A stretch of 64,000 nt of DNA, taken from contig JAAYOH010000099.1 in NCBI GenBank assembly GCA_012520375.1, positions 1 to 64,000 of the forward strand, in the 5' to 3' direction. The number at the start of each line of letters is the position of its first letter. The first letter of the stretch is position 1. Both the position numbers and the translations under genes were made by a program. Below, in pieces: positions 51,712 to 59,681 of the stretch. This DNA is from Clostridiales bacterium. GTDB taxonomy: Bacteria > Bacillota > Clostridia > Christensenellales > Aristaeellaceae. Under the pieces are notes generated by a model. That model did no database searches. It had not been told where the DNA came from and saw only the letters and a list, made by a program, of their open reading frames with translations.

Positions 51712-52152
51712 ATGACCGTGCGGAAAACATCCGTCTTTCCGGCGTCGAGAGAAACCGTTTTCAGAAAATTCCAGCGGTTGGATACGCTCCAATACATCGC
51801 AAGACCCTATGCGACATTTGAGCCAATGGGAGATGCTTCCCTCACATGGGAAGCGGGCATCACCTTTTCTTACCGTCTTTGGCTGTTTGGCATCATTCCG
51901 TATGGCGTCCACACCATTCACATTGTGAGGTGTGATCCCACCGGGATCAGCAGTCGGGAAGAAAACCGGCATGTGCCGGTGTGGCATCACACCATCACGC
52001 TTGTGCCGTTGGAGGATGGCCGCACCCGCTATACAGATCAGGTGGAAATTCAGGCCGGGTGGAAAACGCTTTTCATTTGGCTGTGGGCCAACGCTTTCTA
52101 CCGTCACAGACAGCGCAAATGGATCAAACTGCTGAAGGAGACGGACCCATGA
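51712..52152 (+). CDS. SRPBCC (polyketide-cyclase/START-like) protein, 146 aa
   Basis: Begins V-R-K-T-S-V-F-P-A-S-R-E-T-V-F-R-K-F, the typical SRPBCC start in which strand 1 is followed by the helix grip. Later strands include W-H-H-T-I-T-L-V-P-L-E-D-G-R-T-R-Y-T-D and a final long helix (N-A-F-Y-R-H-R-Q-R-K-W). Such domains bind hydrophobic ligands and may act as cyclases or carriers. AGGAGGTGCG is upstream. Its stop overlaps the next start (ATGA). Confidence 0.8.
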   Translation: MTVRKTSVFPASRETVFRKFQRLDTLQYIARPYATFEPMGDASLTWEAGITFSYRLWLFGIIPYGVHTIHIVRCDPTGISSREENRHVPVWHHTITLVPLEDGRTRYTDQVEIQAGWKTLFIWLWANAFYRHRQRKWIKLLKETDP

Positions 52153-52925
52153 AGGTATACGAATTCGGCAAAGGACATGAGAAGACTTTCGTCATGTTCC
52201 CGTGCACCGCGGAGCCATGGTGGGTATTCAGGGATTCCGCAAAAGCAATGGCAAAGGATTATCACGTGTTCCTGGTGATCGCAGACGGGCATGACGAGCA
52301 GGGCACGACCTTCGTATCCATTGAGAAAAACGTATCTGACGCAGCCGATTTCCTTCGGGCAAAGGGCATCCGCAGACTGGATGGGCTGTACGGCGTGTCT
52401 ATGGGCGGAGCCAGTGTCATCCGCTTTCTGGCAACAGAAAATATCCCGGTAGACAAGGCAATCATCGACGCTGGGATCACGCCCTATCCTTATCCCAAAT
52501 GCATCTGCCGCCTGATTGCGCTGAAAGACTGGGCAACGGTCATGTTGGGCACGAAGTTTTATCCGCTCATGCAACTGGCTATGCCGCCGGATCGCTGGAC
52601 GCCCAAAGGTCAGGATCCCGAAGTGCATTATCGGAAAGTGTTTGAATTTGTCAAACATCACTTTTCTCCAAAAACCATCTACCGCGTTTTCTGGAGCGCG
52701 AACAATTATTCCATGCCGGACCCGACGCCAACGGTCGATACAAAGATCGAATACTGGTATGGCGAGGAGGAAAAGAGGGCCCGGAAAAACAACCTGGCGT
52801 ATGTCCGCAGAGCCTATCCGCAAACAGTGCCCAGGGAATTCAAGGGCCTTGCACACGCAGAATTGGTTTTGATGTTCCCGGAGCGGTTCTGTCGGGAAGT
52901 GGCTTGCTTCCTGAACGGGGCGTGA
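52149..52925 (+). CDS. Alpha/beta hydrolase, 258 aa
   Basis: Alpha/beta hydrolase fold with the nucleophile elbow G-V-S-M-G-G (~80-85), an oxyanion region near F-P-C-T-A-E-P-W-W (~17-25), an acid candidate (D-T-K-I-E-Y-W-Y-G, ~198-206) and a terminal His (G-L-A-H-A-E-L, ~235-241). It may act as an esterase or lactonase. Last gene of the run; translationally coupled to the SRPBCC gene by a 4-nt overlap. No terminator hairpin with T run seen directly after it. Confidence 0.85.
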   Translation: MKVYEFGKGHEKTFVMFPCTAEPWWVFRDSAKAMAKDYHVFLVIADGHDEQGTTFVSIEKNVSDAADFLRAKGIRRLDGLYGVSMGGASVIRFLATENIPVDKAIIDAGITPYPYPKCICRLIALKDWATVMLGTKFYPLMQLAMPPDRWTPKGQDPEVHYRKVFEFVKHHFSPKTIYRVFWSANNYSMPDPTPTVDTKIEYWYGEEEKRARKNNLAYVRRAYPQTVPREFKGLAHAELVLMFPERFCREVACFLNGA

Positions 52926-53194
52926 ACGCAGATTTCGCCGGATGACCCGGACAAAGCTGTATCCGAAAGTCATGGGCCGATAGGACGCATTGTGATCGAC
53001 CGGCTGTGGACGGGCATGGTAGGCTGTGAATCGTTCCCAGCAAGAAGGATCTTCCTTATCCCCTTTGCGCAAACCTGACTTCAGGTGCTGAAAAAACGCG
53101 GAATCTCAATGATGAATTGAATCCCGGCATTTCATTTGTTTCCGCGCTCGTCTTGTTAATTTTTGATTTTTCCATCAAATACGATCGCGCGGTC
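52926..53194. other. Intergenic region after the methyltransferase operon
   Basis: Nothing gene-like. A short inverted repeat (ACCTGA-C-TTCAGGT, near 53078-53092) is visible but has no T run. Confidence 0.4.
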
Positions 53195-53223
53195 TTGACA
53201 ACGAGGAAAACGTATGATAATAT
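53195..53223 (+). promoter_or_regulatory. Promoter of DUF3793/flavodoxin operon
   Basis: Perfect TTGACA (53195-53200), 17-nt spacer, TAATAT (53218-53223). Operator copy 3 starts 6 nt further on, covering the start of transcription, as expected for repression. Confidence 0.85.
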
Positions 53224-53229
53224 GCGGAT

Positions 53230-53245
53230 GTTAGCTTATGCTAAC
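53230..53245. promoter_or_regulatory. Operator palindrome, copy 3
   Basis: Perfect GTTAGC-TTAT-GCTAAC, immediately after the -10 box. Confidence 0.75.
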
Positions 53246-53306
53246 CTTCGCTGCGGAGCATGGGATCATTGCAAAAATGCCAAAGCAGCTTTTCTTAAAC
53301 ACATTG

Positions 53307-53322
53307 GTTAGCTTTCGCTAAC
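53307..53322. promoter_or_regulatory. Operator palindrome, copy 4
   Basis: Perfect GTTAGC-TTTC-GCTAAC, 30 nt before the DUF3793 start and 77 nt after copy 3. Confidence 0.7.
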
Positions 53323-53352
53323 TTGCGGATCCGTTCGTTGCAGGAGGCGAAA

Positions 53353-53901
53353 ATGTCCATCGAAACCCTTATCCGTTACTGCGCGCCCACCATAGCCTGT
53401 CTGAAAACAGGGAATATGTTCAGCTGCGCATTTGAAAATCGGGAGCAGATGACCGTTGAACTGCGCCGGTTGAATCGGCGTCTGCGGCAGAAGGGCCTTC
53501 GTATCCTGCCGCTGAGGTGGCATCAGGGGAAAGCGCTGCTGTACCTGTACCGCCCGAAGCTTCTGGAAGATGACCTGAGCGATCCTCTGTCCAGAAAACT
53601 CCTGTCAAAATGCGGGTATCCCCCTGGAAACGCAAACGCCTGTTTGGCGCATCTGATCGCCCGCCTGCGTGCCGAAGGTGAATTTCCCCATGAGGTGGGG
53701 CTGTTTCTGGGCTATCCTCCGGCGGATGTCGATGGGTTTATGCACCGGAAGGACAGCTACAAGCTCTGTGGACTATGGAAGGTCTATGACGATGTGGAGG
53801 GTGCCATCCGGCAGTTTGCCCGGTGCAGGCGTTGCACAGAAGCATATTTGCGCCGCTACGCACAGGGGTATTCTCTGGACAGGTTGGCCGTAGCCAGATA
53901 A
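53353..53901 (+). CDS. DUF3793 family protein, 182 aa
   Basis: Matches DUF3793 as I know it: an N-terminal C-A-P-T-I-A-C-L-K-T-G-N-M-F (~9-22), L-L-Y-L-Y-R-P-K (~60-67), F-P-H-E-V-G-L-F-L-G-Y-P-P-A-D-V (~110-125) and the C-terminal Y-K-L-C-G-L-W-K-V-Y-x-D (~136-147). Function unknown; in Clostridia it commonly lies with feo iron genes or flavodoxin. Here it is followed by a flavodoxin, agreeing with that pattern. CAGGAGG at 6 nt. Confidence 0.9.
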   Translation: MSIETLIRYCAPTIACLKTGNMFSCAFENREQMTVELRRLNRRLRQKGLRILPLRWHQGKALLYLYRPKLLEDDLSDPLSRKLLSKCGYPPGNANACLAHLIARLRAEGEFPHEVGLFLGYPPADVDGFMHRKDSYKLCGLWKVYDDVEGAIRQFARCRRCTEAYLRRYAQGYSLDRLAVAR

Positions 53902-53961
53902 GAAGGCTATTCAGGATCCTGCAAAGGAGTGGAATAGGTCAAAAAAGAGGGAGGTATTCTC

Positions 53962-54378
53962 ATGAGCAAGGTTGCAGTAATCTACTGGAGTGGAACGGGA
54001 AACACGGAGGCCATGGCGAAAGCAGTGGCAGAAGGCGCAGAAGCTGTCGGCGCACAGGTCGACGTTTTGACCTGTGAGGAGGTGACAAGCGTAGAGGCTT
54101 ATGACGCCGTGGCGTTGGGCTGCCCCGCCATGGGAGCGGAAGAGCTGGAGGATGGTGAATTCCTGCCCATGCTGGAGGGGATCGAGCCCTCTTTGCCCGG
54201 CAAAAGGGTCGTCTTGTTCGGCAGCTATGATTGGGGCGACGGAGAATGGCTTCGCCTGTGGGAAGAACGCTGCGCAGAGAAGGGCATCACCCTGGCTGCA
54301 GAAAGCGTGATGGCCAACAACGCCCCGGATGACGAAGCTCAGGCCGCCTGCAAGGCGCTGGGCGCTGCGATTGTATAA
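53962..54378 (+). CDS. Flavodoxin, 138 aa
   Basis: Short-chain flavodoxin: V-I-Y-W-S-G-T-G-N-T-E-A-M FMN phosphate loop (~5-17), G-C-P-A-M-G-A-E-E-L (FMN 60s loop, ~54-63) and F-G-S-Y-D-W-G-D-G-E-W (90s loop, ~88-98). It carries low-potential electrons in the cytosol. GGGAGGTATTCTC precedes the ATG. Operator control upstream suggests induction under metal (iron) limitation, when it would substitute for ferredoxin; that is inference. Confidence 0.95.
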   Translation: MSKVAVIYWSGTGNTEAMAKAVAEGAEAVGAQVDVLTCEEVTSVEAYDAVALGCPAMGAEELEDGEFLPMLEGIEPSLPGKRVVLFGSYDWGDGEWLRLWEERCAEKGITLAAESVMANNAPDDEAQAACKALGAAIV

Positions 54379-54416
54379 CGGTTTCGAATCATCAACGATT
54401 TATGAGGAGGGTTTCC

Positions 54417-55523
54417 ATGAAAACATACCGTCTTATGCTTGCCCTGGTCATGGCATTCTGCATGATGCTGACTGCGTCCCAGGCTTTGGCACATCAAACG
54501 CTGGAGGGCGATGCCAACGTGGACCAGCGTTGCTACCCCTCCATCGATCCCTTCATCCATCCCCCGTTCTACAATATAAGGCTGACAATCGAGGTGGATG
54601 ACGATGGCGTCATAACTGCCGTGAGGGACAACGGCACCGGCGGCCCCGGTTCGGTTCAGGGGGACGACGAGGACTTCTGGATCAAAAAGAACAAGCCCTA
54701 CTTTGACGTCGCGGTCGACGGCGGCTTGCTGGAAAAATTCATCGGCAAGACCCTGGAGGAAGTCAAGGCCATGGACATGAACCCGGGCGGCCCGGATGCC
54801 GTTTCCGGCGCGACCATGGTGGGCGCCGCCGCCCAGGAAGCTGTGGTGAATGCCTTTGAAGGCAAAGCCGGAAAGACCTTCCTGAACGTGGAAGGCTCCG
54901 CATTGCCGGTGGAAGGGCTCAGGGGCAACGTGCTGACGCTGGCCAACGCCCTGCCCGAAGATTTCGATCTGCAGGTTCTGGACATCCGCTGGGGCGTGCG
55001 CAATGAAGAAATTGTTCCCGCGGACAGTTATGCTGTGGAAATTGGCGACAGAAATGTGACCATCACTTTCCGTGACATGGCTGAACTGAAGGCCGGTTAC
55101 TACTATGTGAATGTGGTGGATGCAGGCGCCAAATATCGTTCTCCTTCCTTTGAAGGCGGCCTTGCGGTGGCACAGGCCCCTTGGTTTGTCATCGACAGCG
55201 GCCTGAAAGCTGAGGATATTTCTTTCGACTGCGGGGGAATCGTCCTTGCTTCCGGTTCTATCACCGATTATCTTCAGAACATCCAGCATGTGCTGGTCCT
55301 GGCCGAAGGCGATGAAAAAGCCACGGAACAGGAGATCATTGGGCACCACGGTACGGTGGGCAGCTTTATTGCGTTGGACGAAAACGGCGTGCTCAATGTT
55401 GACGGCGTGGTAAAACCCCGCAAAGGCGATGCGTACCCGCTGTTTGAAGACGGCAAGCAATATACCGTGACGGTCGCTTCCTTCGGATATCCCGAGCTTG
55501 CTTTCTCGTTTGCCAAGGATTGA
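54417..55523 (+). CDS. Secreted FMN-binding protein, 368 aa
   Basis: Signal peptide (1-25, A-L-A-H cleavage region), then an FMN-binding domain: I-T-A-V-R-D-N-G-T-G-G near 66-76 and the flavinylation motif D-A-V-S-G-A-T (127-133), where Thr133 would carry FMN attached by ApbE. The remaining ~220 residues are beta-rich, possibly Ig- or CHAP-like outer domains that I do not recognise. No lipobox. It probably transfers electrons outside the membrane. GAGGAGG at 6 nt; 38 nt after the flavodoxin. Confidence 0.8.
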   Translation: MKTYRLMLALVMAFCMMLTASQALAHQTLEGDANVDQRCYPSIDPFIHPPFYNIRLTIEVDDDGVITAVRDNGTGGPGSVQGDDEDFWIKKNKPYFDVAVDGGLLEKFIGKTLEEVKAMDMNPGGPDAVSGATMVGAAAQEAVVNAFEGKAGKTFLNVEGSALPVEGLRGNVLTLANALPEDFDLQVLDIRWGVRNEEIVPADSYAVEIGDRNVTITFRDMAELKAGYYYVNVVDAGAKYRSPSFEGGLAVAQAPWFVIDSGLKAEDISFDCGGIVLASGSITDYLQNIQHVLVLAEGDEKATEQEIIGHHGTVGSFIALDENGVLNVDGVVKPRKGDAYPLFEDGKQYTVTVASFGYPELAFSFAKD

Positions 55524-55762
55524 CGGCGCTGCAAAAGCCAAGCCCTTCTAATGGAATTCCCCGCTTCGGCAGCGATGTGGATGCTCTGGTGCACCACAAT
55601 GAAGGCCTCTGCTGGCTGGCAACCGGTTTCCCTGTGGATGCCAACGCCGATATGGTCGCGAACGTCATCACCCGGTTCTGCAGAAAAAACCCGGCGGAAC
55701 TGCAAGAGATCGCTGCTGCTTGGATGATTTCAGGTATACGGCGGATTCAAAGCAGCGCATAA
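55520..55762 (+). CDS. Possible gene fragment, 80 aa
   Basis: A TTG-started frame overlapping the previous stop. The middle (GSDVDALVHHNEGLCWLATG, then FPVDANADMVANVITRFCRK) is protein-like, but there is no ribosome binding site of its own and I do not recognise a family. Probably the tail of a decayed gene. Confidence 0.25.
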   Translation: MTALQKPSPSNGIPRFGSDVDALVHHNEGLCWLATGFPVDANADMVANVITRFCRKNPAELQEIAAAWMISGIRRIQSSA

Positions 55763-55815
55763 GGAACCGTCAGATGCCGCTGACGTATTCAACCCATTTT
55801 GCCACCCTCCAAATA

Positions 55816-55859
55816 GCCCCCGTGCTCCAAGAACACAACATACCATGGAGCACGGGGGC
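55816..55859. terminator. Terminator between convergent operons
   Basis: A perfect 14-bp stem (GCCCCCGTGCTCCA/TGGAGCACGGGGGC) with 16-nt loop between the FMN-protein operon and the convergent flavocytochrome gene. T runs are weak on both sides. Confidence 0.75.
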
Positions 55860-55895
55860 ATTCTTAGCTATTTAGTTGCTCAGCTGCTCAGCCCG

Positions 55896-57791
55896 TTATT
55901 CGGCCAACAGATTCGTTGCCGCATTGCGGCCGGTTGCAATCACCTCAGACACTGCGTTTCCGCCCAGGCGATTGGAGCCGTGGAAACCGCCGGTCACCTC
56001 TCCTGCAGCATACAACCCAGCGATGATGCTGCCGTCCTCGGCCTCTACCTGGTTCTTTGTGTTCACCTTGATCCCGCCCATGGTGTGATGCACGGCAGGT
56101 GCGCGCTTGCATGCATAGAACGGACCTTCCATTTCCAGCGCCGCGTTTTCCGGGAACACCACGCGCCCGCACTCGGGGTCGTTGCTTTCGGCAGCGTATT
56201 TGTTGAAGTTCGTACAGGTCTCCACAAAAACGTCCGCAGGGCAGCCGATCTTTTCCGCCAGCTCTTCCAGCGTGTCCGCCGCTACCACGGCGCCTTCAGC
56301 AATCAAATCATCCAAATAGAGATGGTAGTTGTTCTTGTAATCGGCGTCCATGCGGCTGTTCCAGAAGGTTGAAATGACATAGCAATACGAACCTGTCTGC
56401 GCCAGAATCGCTTTGGCCAAGACGTCCCGGCGTGATGACTCGTCCACAAACCGCTTGCCTTCCTGGTTCACGTACATGTTTGTCCCTTCACCGATGACAT
56501 TGCTCGTCCTGCCGCTTACCGGATCAGCCAAAGGCAACATTTGGATTTGGCCCATTCCCGTCAAGGCGGCGCCAACTTCCTTCGCCATGACAATGCCATC
56601 TCCCGTGATGGTCGGCGCATTGGTCGTCGGGACAGCAGCCGTCAGGTTGCCCCAGAGTTCATCGTATTCCTGCCGCATTTCGACGTTCGCGCCGAAGCCG
56701 CCGCAGGCAATGATGACGCCTTTTCCGGCCTTGAAGGAATACGGCGTGCCGTCCACGGTAGAGACGCCCGTCACGCCCACGATTTTCCCGGTTTCATCCT
56801 GTATCAGGTGCTCTGCCTTGCAATCGAAAACGGACTGACCGCCGGCGGCAGCAAAGGCGTCGCCCAGGATCTTGATAAAGCCCTGGCCACTGGCATAGGT
56901 GTCGGACGCTTTGCACCTCATCCAAATAGAGCCTACAATGGCAACCGTGCTTGGCTTCCAGGTGAAGCCGTGTTCGCTCAGCCAGTCCATGGCTTCAACG
57001 TCCTTGTACGCCATCATCTCGATCAAGGCGCTATCGCCCAGATAATCCCCGCCGTCATAGGTCTGGATCATGTGCAATTCCGGGGAATCGAATAAGTACT
57101 CATTGCCCGCGTCAATATGCGCTTTGTATTGTTCCTTCACGGCCGCCTGCCAGCCGGCCATCCGCTCATCCTTGGGTTCAAGCGCAATATAGCGCTCAAT
57201 TTCGCTCTTTTGTCCTTCCGTCAGGGGGGCATACTCCAGATAGTCCGGATGCGCCGCCTGAAAATACCCACCGGATAAAATGGTATTTCCGCCGTACGCC
57301 GCACCCTTCTCCACCAAGATAACCGATGCGCCCCCCTCTGCCGCAGCTGTCGCAGCGGCCAAGCCCGCGCCACCGCCGCCAATGATAACCACGTCGGCTT
57401 CCATCGCAACCTCTTCCCCTGCGACCTTGTCGACAGCGACATCCTTCAGCGCCTCGACATCGCCGCCGGCTTGCGCGACCGCATCTGCCACCGCCTCCAA
57501 AATGCCCATGGAAGTGATTGTGGCTGAAGTCGCCGCATCGACACCCAACGATTGATAGGTGACGATATCTGCCGGGACTTTCGCAATCGCGACATCCGCA
57601 ATCCCCGCGCTGTCATTGCACGACACAACTTCAATGTTTTCGATCGCGTCTTCTCCGAATGTCACTTCGACTTTGATTTCGCCCAGCATGCCCTGTCCTG
57701 TTCCCGTATAAGTCCCTGCATCGTAGGCAAACGCAGGCACCACCATCAGGAAAAGGACAACGCTCAGGAGCAACGACAAGAATTTTCTCAT
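55896..57791 (-). CDS. Secreted FMN/FAD flavocytochrome-type reductase, 631 aa
   Basis: Signal peptide (1-22), an N-terminal FMN-binding domain with the flavinylation motif D-A-A-T-S-A-T (85-91; Thr91 candidate), then an FAD-binding-2 domain starting A-D-V-V-I-I-G-G-G-G-A-G-L-A-A (132-146) and a fumarate-reductase-like capping region. The C-terminal block H-H-T-M-G-G-I and A-A-G-E-V-T-G-G-F-H-G is typical. Two-domain flavinylated reductases act outside the membrane on fumarate, urocanate, cinnamate-like or other acceptors; the specificity is unknown. It faces the flavodoxin/FMN-protein operon tail-to-tail, which may supply electrons. Confidence 0.92.
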   Translation of the reverse strand: MRKFLSLLLSVVLFLMVVPAFAYDAGTYTGTGQGMLGEIKVEVTFGEDAIENIEVVSCNDSAGIADVAIAKVPADIVTYQSLGVDAATSATITSMGILEAVADAVAQAGGDVEALKDVAVDKVAGEEVAMEADVVIIGGGGAGLAAATAAAEGGASVILVEKGAAYGGNTILSGGYFQAAHPDYLEYAPLTEGQKSEIERYIALEPKDERMAGWQAAVKEQYKAHIDAGNEYLFDSPELHMIQTYDGGDYLGDSALIEMMAYKDVEAMDWLSEHGFTWKPSTVAIVGSIWMRCKASDTYASGQGFIKILGDAFAAAGGQSVFDCKAEHLIQDETGKIVGVTGVSTVDGTPYSFKAGKGVIIACGGFGANVEMRQEYDELWGNLTAAVPTTNAPTITGDGIVMAKEVGAALTGMGQIQMLPLADPVSGRTSNVIGEGTNMYVNQEGKRFVDESSRRDVLAKAILAQTGSYCYVISTFWNSRMDADYKNNYHLYLDDLIAEGAVVAADTLEELAEKIGCPADVFVETCTNFNKYAAESNDPECGRVVFPENAALEMEGPFYACKRAPAVHHTMGGIKVNTKNQVEAEDGSIIAGLYAAGEVTGGFHGSNRLGGNAVSEVIATGRNAATNLLAE

Positions 57792-57868
57792 TGAAATCCC
57801 TCCCTTTATTATTCAAAGGCCTTTGGCCCTTGTGTTTGCATGTACATAGTCCGTATCAGTGCTGTCAC

Positions 57869-57882
57869 AAAACAATTGTTTT
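57869..57882. promoter_or_regulatory. Perfect palindrome upstream of the reductase gene
   Basis: AAAACAATTGTTTT, a 14-bp perfect palindrome 78-91 nt before the reductase start, in the expected promoter/operator zone. The cognate regulator is unknown. Confidence 0.45.
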
Positions 57883-58358
57883 TAATTTTAACCAAGGCTT
57901 CAAGGGCTTTCACATACCATACCAATATCCCACCAATATTCCGTGGGGTGCCTCCGCAGGCTTCATAGAAGCATTTTCCGTTCGTACTGCCCCAGCAGGG
58001 TATTCCGCATCGGCCAATCCCAGCATCCGCAAAAAACAATGCCGTTCCATCAGTGGAAGAAAAAGTTCCGACCGTTACATGATTCTCAACTTGGCAAAGG
58101 GTTGGTTTCCGATGCCAAGAAGTCAAGAACCCCGTGACCGACCTGCGGCTAAAGTGTACCATATTGGGCTCCTGAATTCTACTATCATTGAAAGATTTCA
58201 TAGCCTCGGGCAATGATTTAACAAACCGAGAACATGGGATCAGCCAATCCGACAAGAAATTCCTTGCTCCGCGAACAAGTTACACCATGACCCAACCCGG
58301 TTCCAGGGTTAGCCTTCATAGGATGCATTGCCCGCTACGGTTCCTCGCGTTCTTTGTG
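57883..58358. other. Intergenic region without recognised genes
   Basis: Frames on both strands exceed 140 codons here, but neither has a ribosome binding site or a familiar motif, and they overlap each other. I see no RNA gene or repeat. Confidence 0.4.
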
Positions 58359-59681
58359 TCACGCCTCCATCCCGAATGACCCAAAGGTCCCGATCTCCCC
58401 TGCCCGTGTGGGCAGGTCCCCCGCTCCCCCGAAACCGATCCTGTGGTAGTGGCTTTCGTCCAGGATGGTGACGGGATCCTCCGTCGTGGTGTATGTGCCG
58501 CTCTCTCCAAAGAGCGCCTGGGTACCGTACCAGTCCACCCCTTTGGCGCACCATAGGGCATAGGTCCCAGCGGGGAGATGGGCCCGGCAGCTCTCTCCCG
58601 AGCGCAGGAAAACGGCCAGGCGCAGCCCCGTCCGGTCCGAGAAACAGATATAGCGCCCCAGCCCGTCGTCTTCGGCGCTCAGGAGCAAGAGCGTGCCTCC
58701 GCCTGCGTTTTGCTCTCCCAGCACCCCCGTTTCGGGCTGAGGCCGCAGGGGATGGTCGGGCAGGGTGCGGGCGTATGCCGCCAAGGCAGGCAGTTCTCTT
58801 TTCATGTCTTCCGCGATCCACTTCCCATGGGCGGCAAAGTCTTCACAGTACAAATCCCCAGCGAGGAGCGCCTCCATATCGATGAGGAATGTCTCCCTGT
58901 TTTCCCCGAAGCCGGAGATGGAGTCGGCAAGGGACCGGAAGAGCAGCGCCCCGATCTCTTCTTCCTCCAGGCGGTTGCTGTAGTCATTCGCGACCAGCCA
59001 GCTCCTGGCCTTTTCCACGGCTTCCTTCACGGGCAGGTCCGCTGCCGTTTGAAGCCGAAGATGCAGCGCGCCCGGGCCGTTTTCCACCAGAAGTACGCCG
59101 TCCCCACAGGCGGCGAGGGCAGCCTCCAATTCATACGGGGCAAAAACGCCGGAATAGGTGTGGATCAGGGCGCGAAAGGCCGGGCTCGCCATGCCGTCGT
59201 CATGATATAATGCTTTGGGCAGGAGCCGGGCGACGATGGCCCTGCGCACTTCCACCCGGTCAAACTGCCGCTGCGCTTCCCGGGCCGCTTCCTCCACGTC
59301 AGCCAGGAAGGGCTGCAGGTCGCCGGTGATTCGTGCCTCACCATTTTCGAGGGCAATGTCCAGCCTGGCCCGGATCCGGCTTTCCGCAAGATGGGCCGCG
59401 ATCTGCCCCAGGTGCCGCTCCTCGGGCCCCTTCAGGGCGTCCACGCCGGGATCCCAGGCGCACAGGGAAAAGGACAGGGTACCCGCTTCCGGATCCACCT
59501 GCAGTTCCATGGGCTGCTGGCGCAACAGGTAGGCAGTCCACGGATCTGCACAGCCCGCCGCCTCGGTTTCAAGGCGCTGGCGCAGGGCAAAGAGGGCCCT
59601 TTCCCGGACGCCTTCCTCCGCCGTTACCGCCCTTCCAAGGAGCAGCAGCGCCAAGGCGATCCATACCATTTGCCTTTTCAT
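58359..59681 (-). CDS. Secreted hypothetical protein, 440 aa
   Basis: N-terminal signal peptide (M-K-R-Q-M-V-W-I-A-L-A-L-L-L-L-G-R-A-V-T-A), then a largely helical domain (~30-300) and a beta-rich C-terminal part (~320-440; e.g. GTYALWCAKGVDWYGTQALF, then Y-T-T-T-E-D-P-V-T-I). No family recognised. Its start overlaps the recX stop (ATGA) with GGGGGGAGGAACC upstream, so it is translationally coupled to recX. Confidence 0.65.
   Translation of the reverse strand: MKRQMVWIALALLLLGRAVTAEEGVRERALFALRQRLETEAAGCADPWTAYLLRQQPMELQVDPEAGTLSFSLCAWDPGVDALKGPEERHLGQIAAHLAESRIRARLDIALENGEARITGDLQPFLADVEEAAREAQRQFDRVEVRRAIVARLLPKALYHDDGMASPAFRALIHTYSGVFAPYELEAALAACGDGVLLVENGPGALHLRLQTAADLPVKEAVEKARSWLVANDYSNRLEEEEIGALLFRSLADSISGFGENRETFLIDMEALLAGDLYCEDFAAHGKWIAEDMKRELPALAAYARTLPDHPLRPQPETGVLGEQNAGGGTLLLLSAEDDGLGRYICFSDRTGLRLAVFLRSGESCRAHLPAGTYALWCAKGVDWYGTQALFGESGTYTTTEDPVTILDESHYHRIGFGGAGDLPTRAGEIGTFGSFGMEA

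Noticed and set aside
57791-58255. Two overlapping 140-150 codon frames on opposite strands
   Set aside because: Neither shows a ribosome binding site or motif, and the area holds the reductase promoter region.
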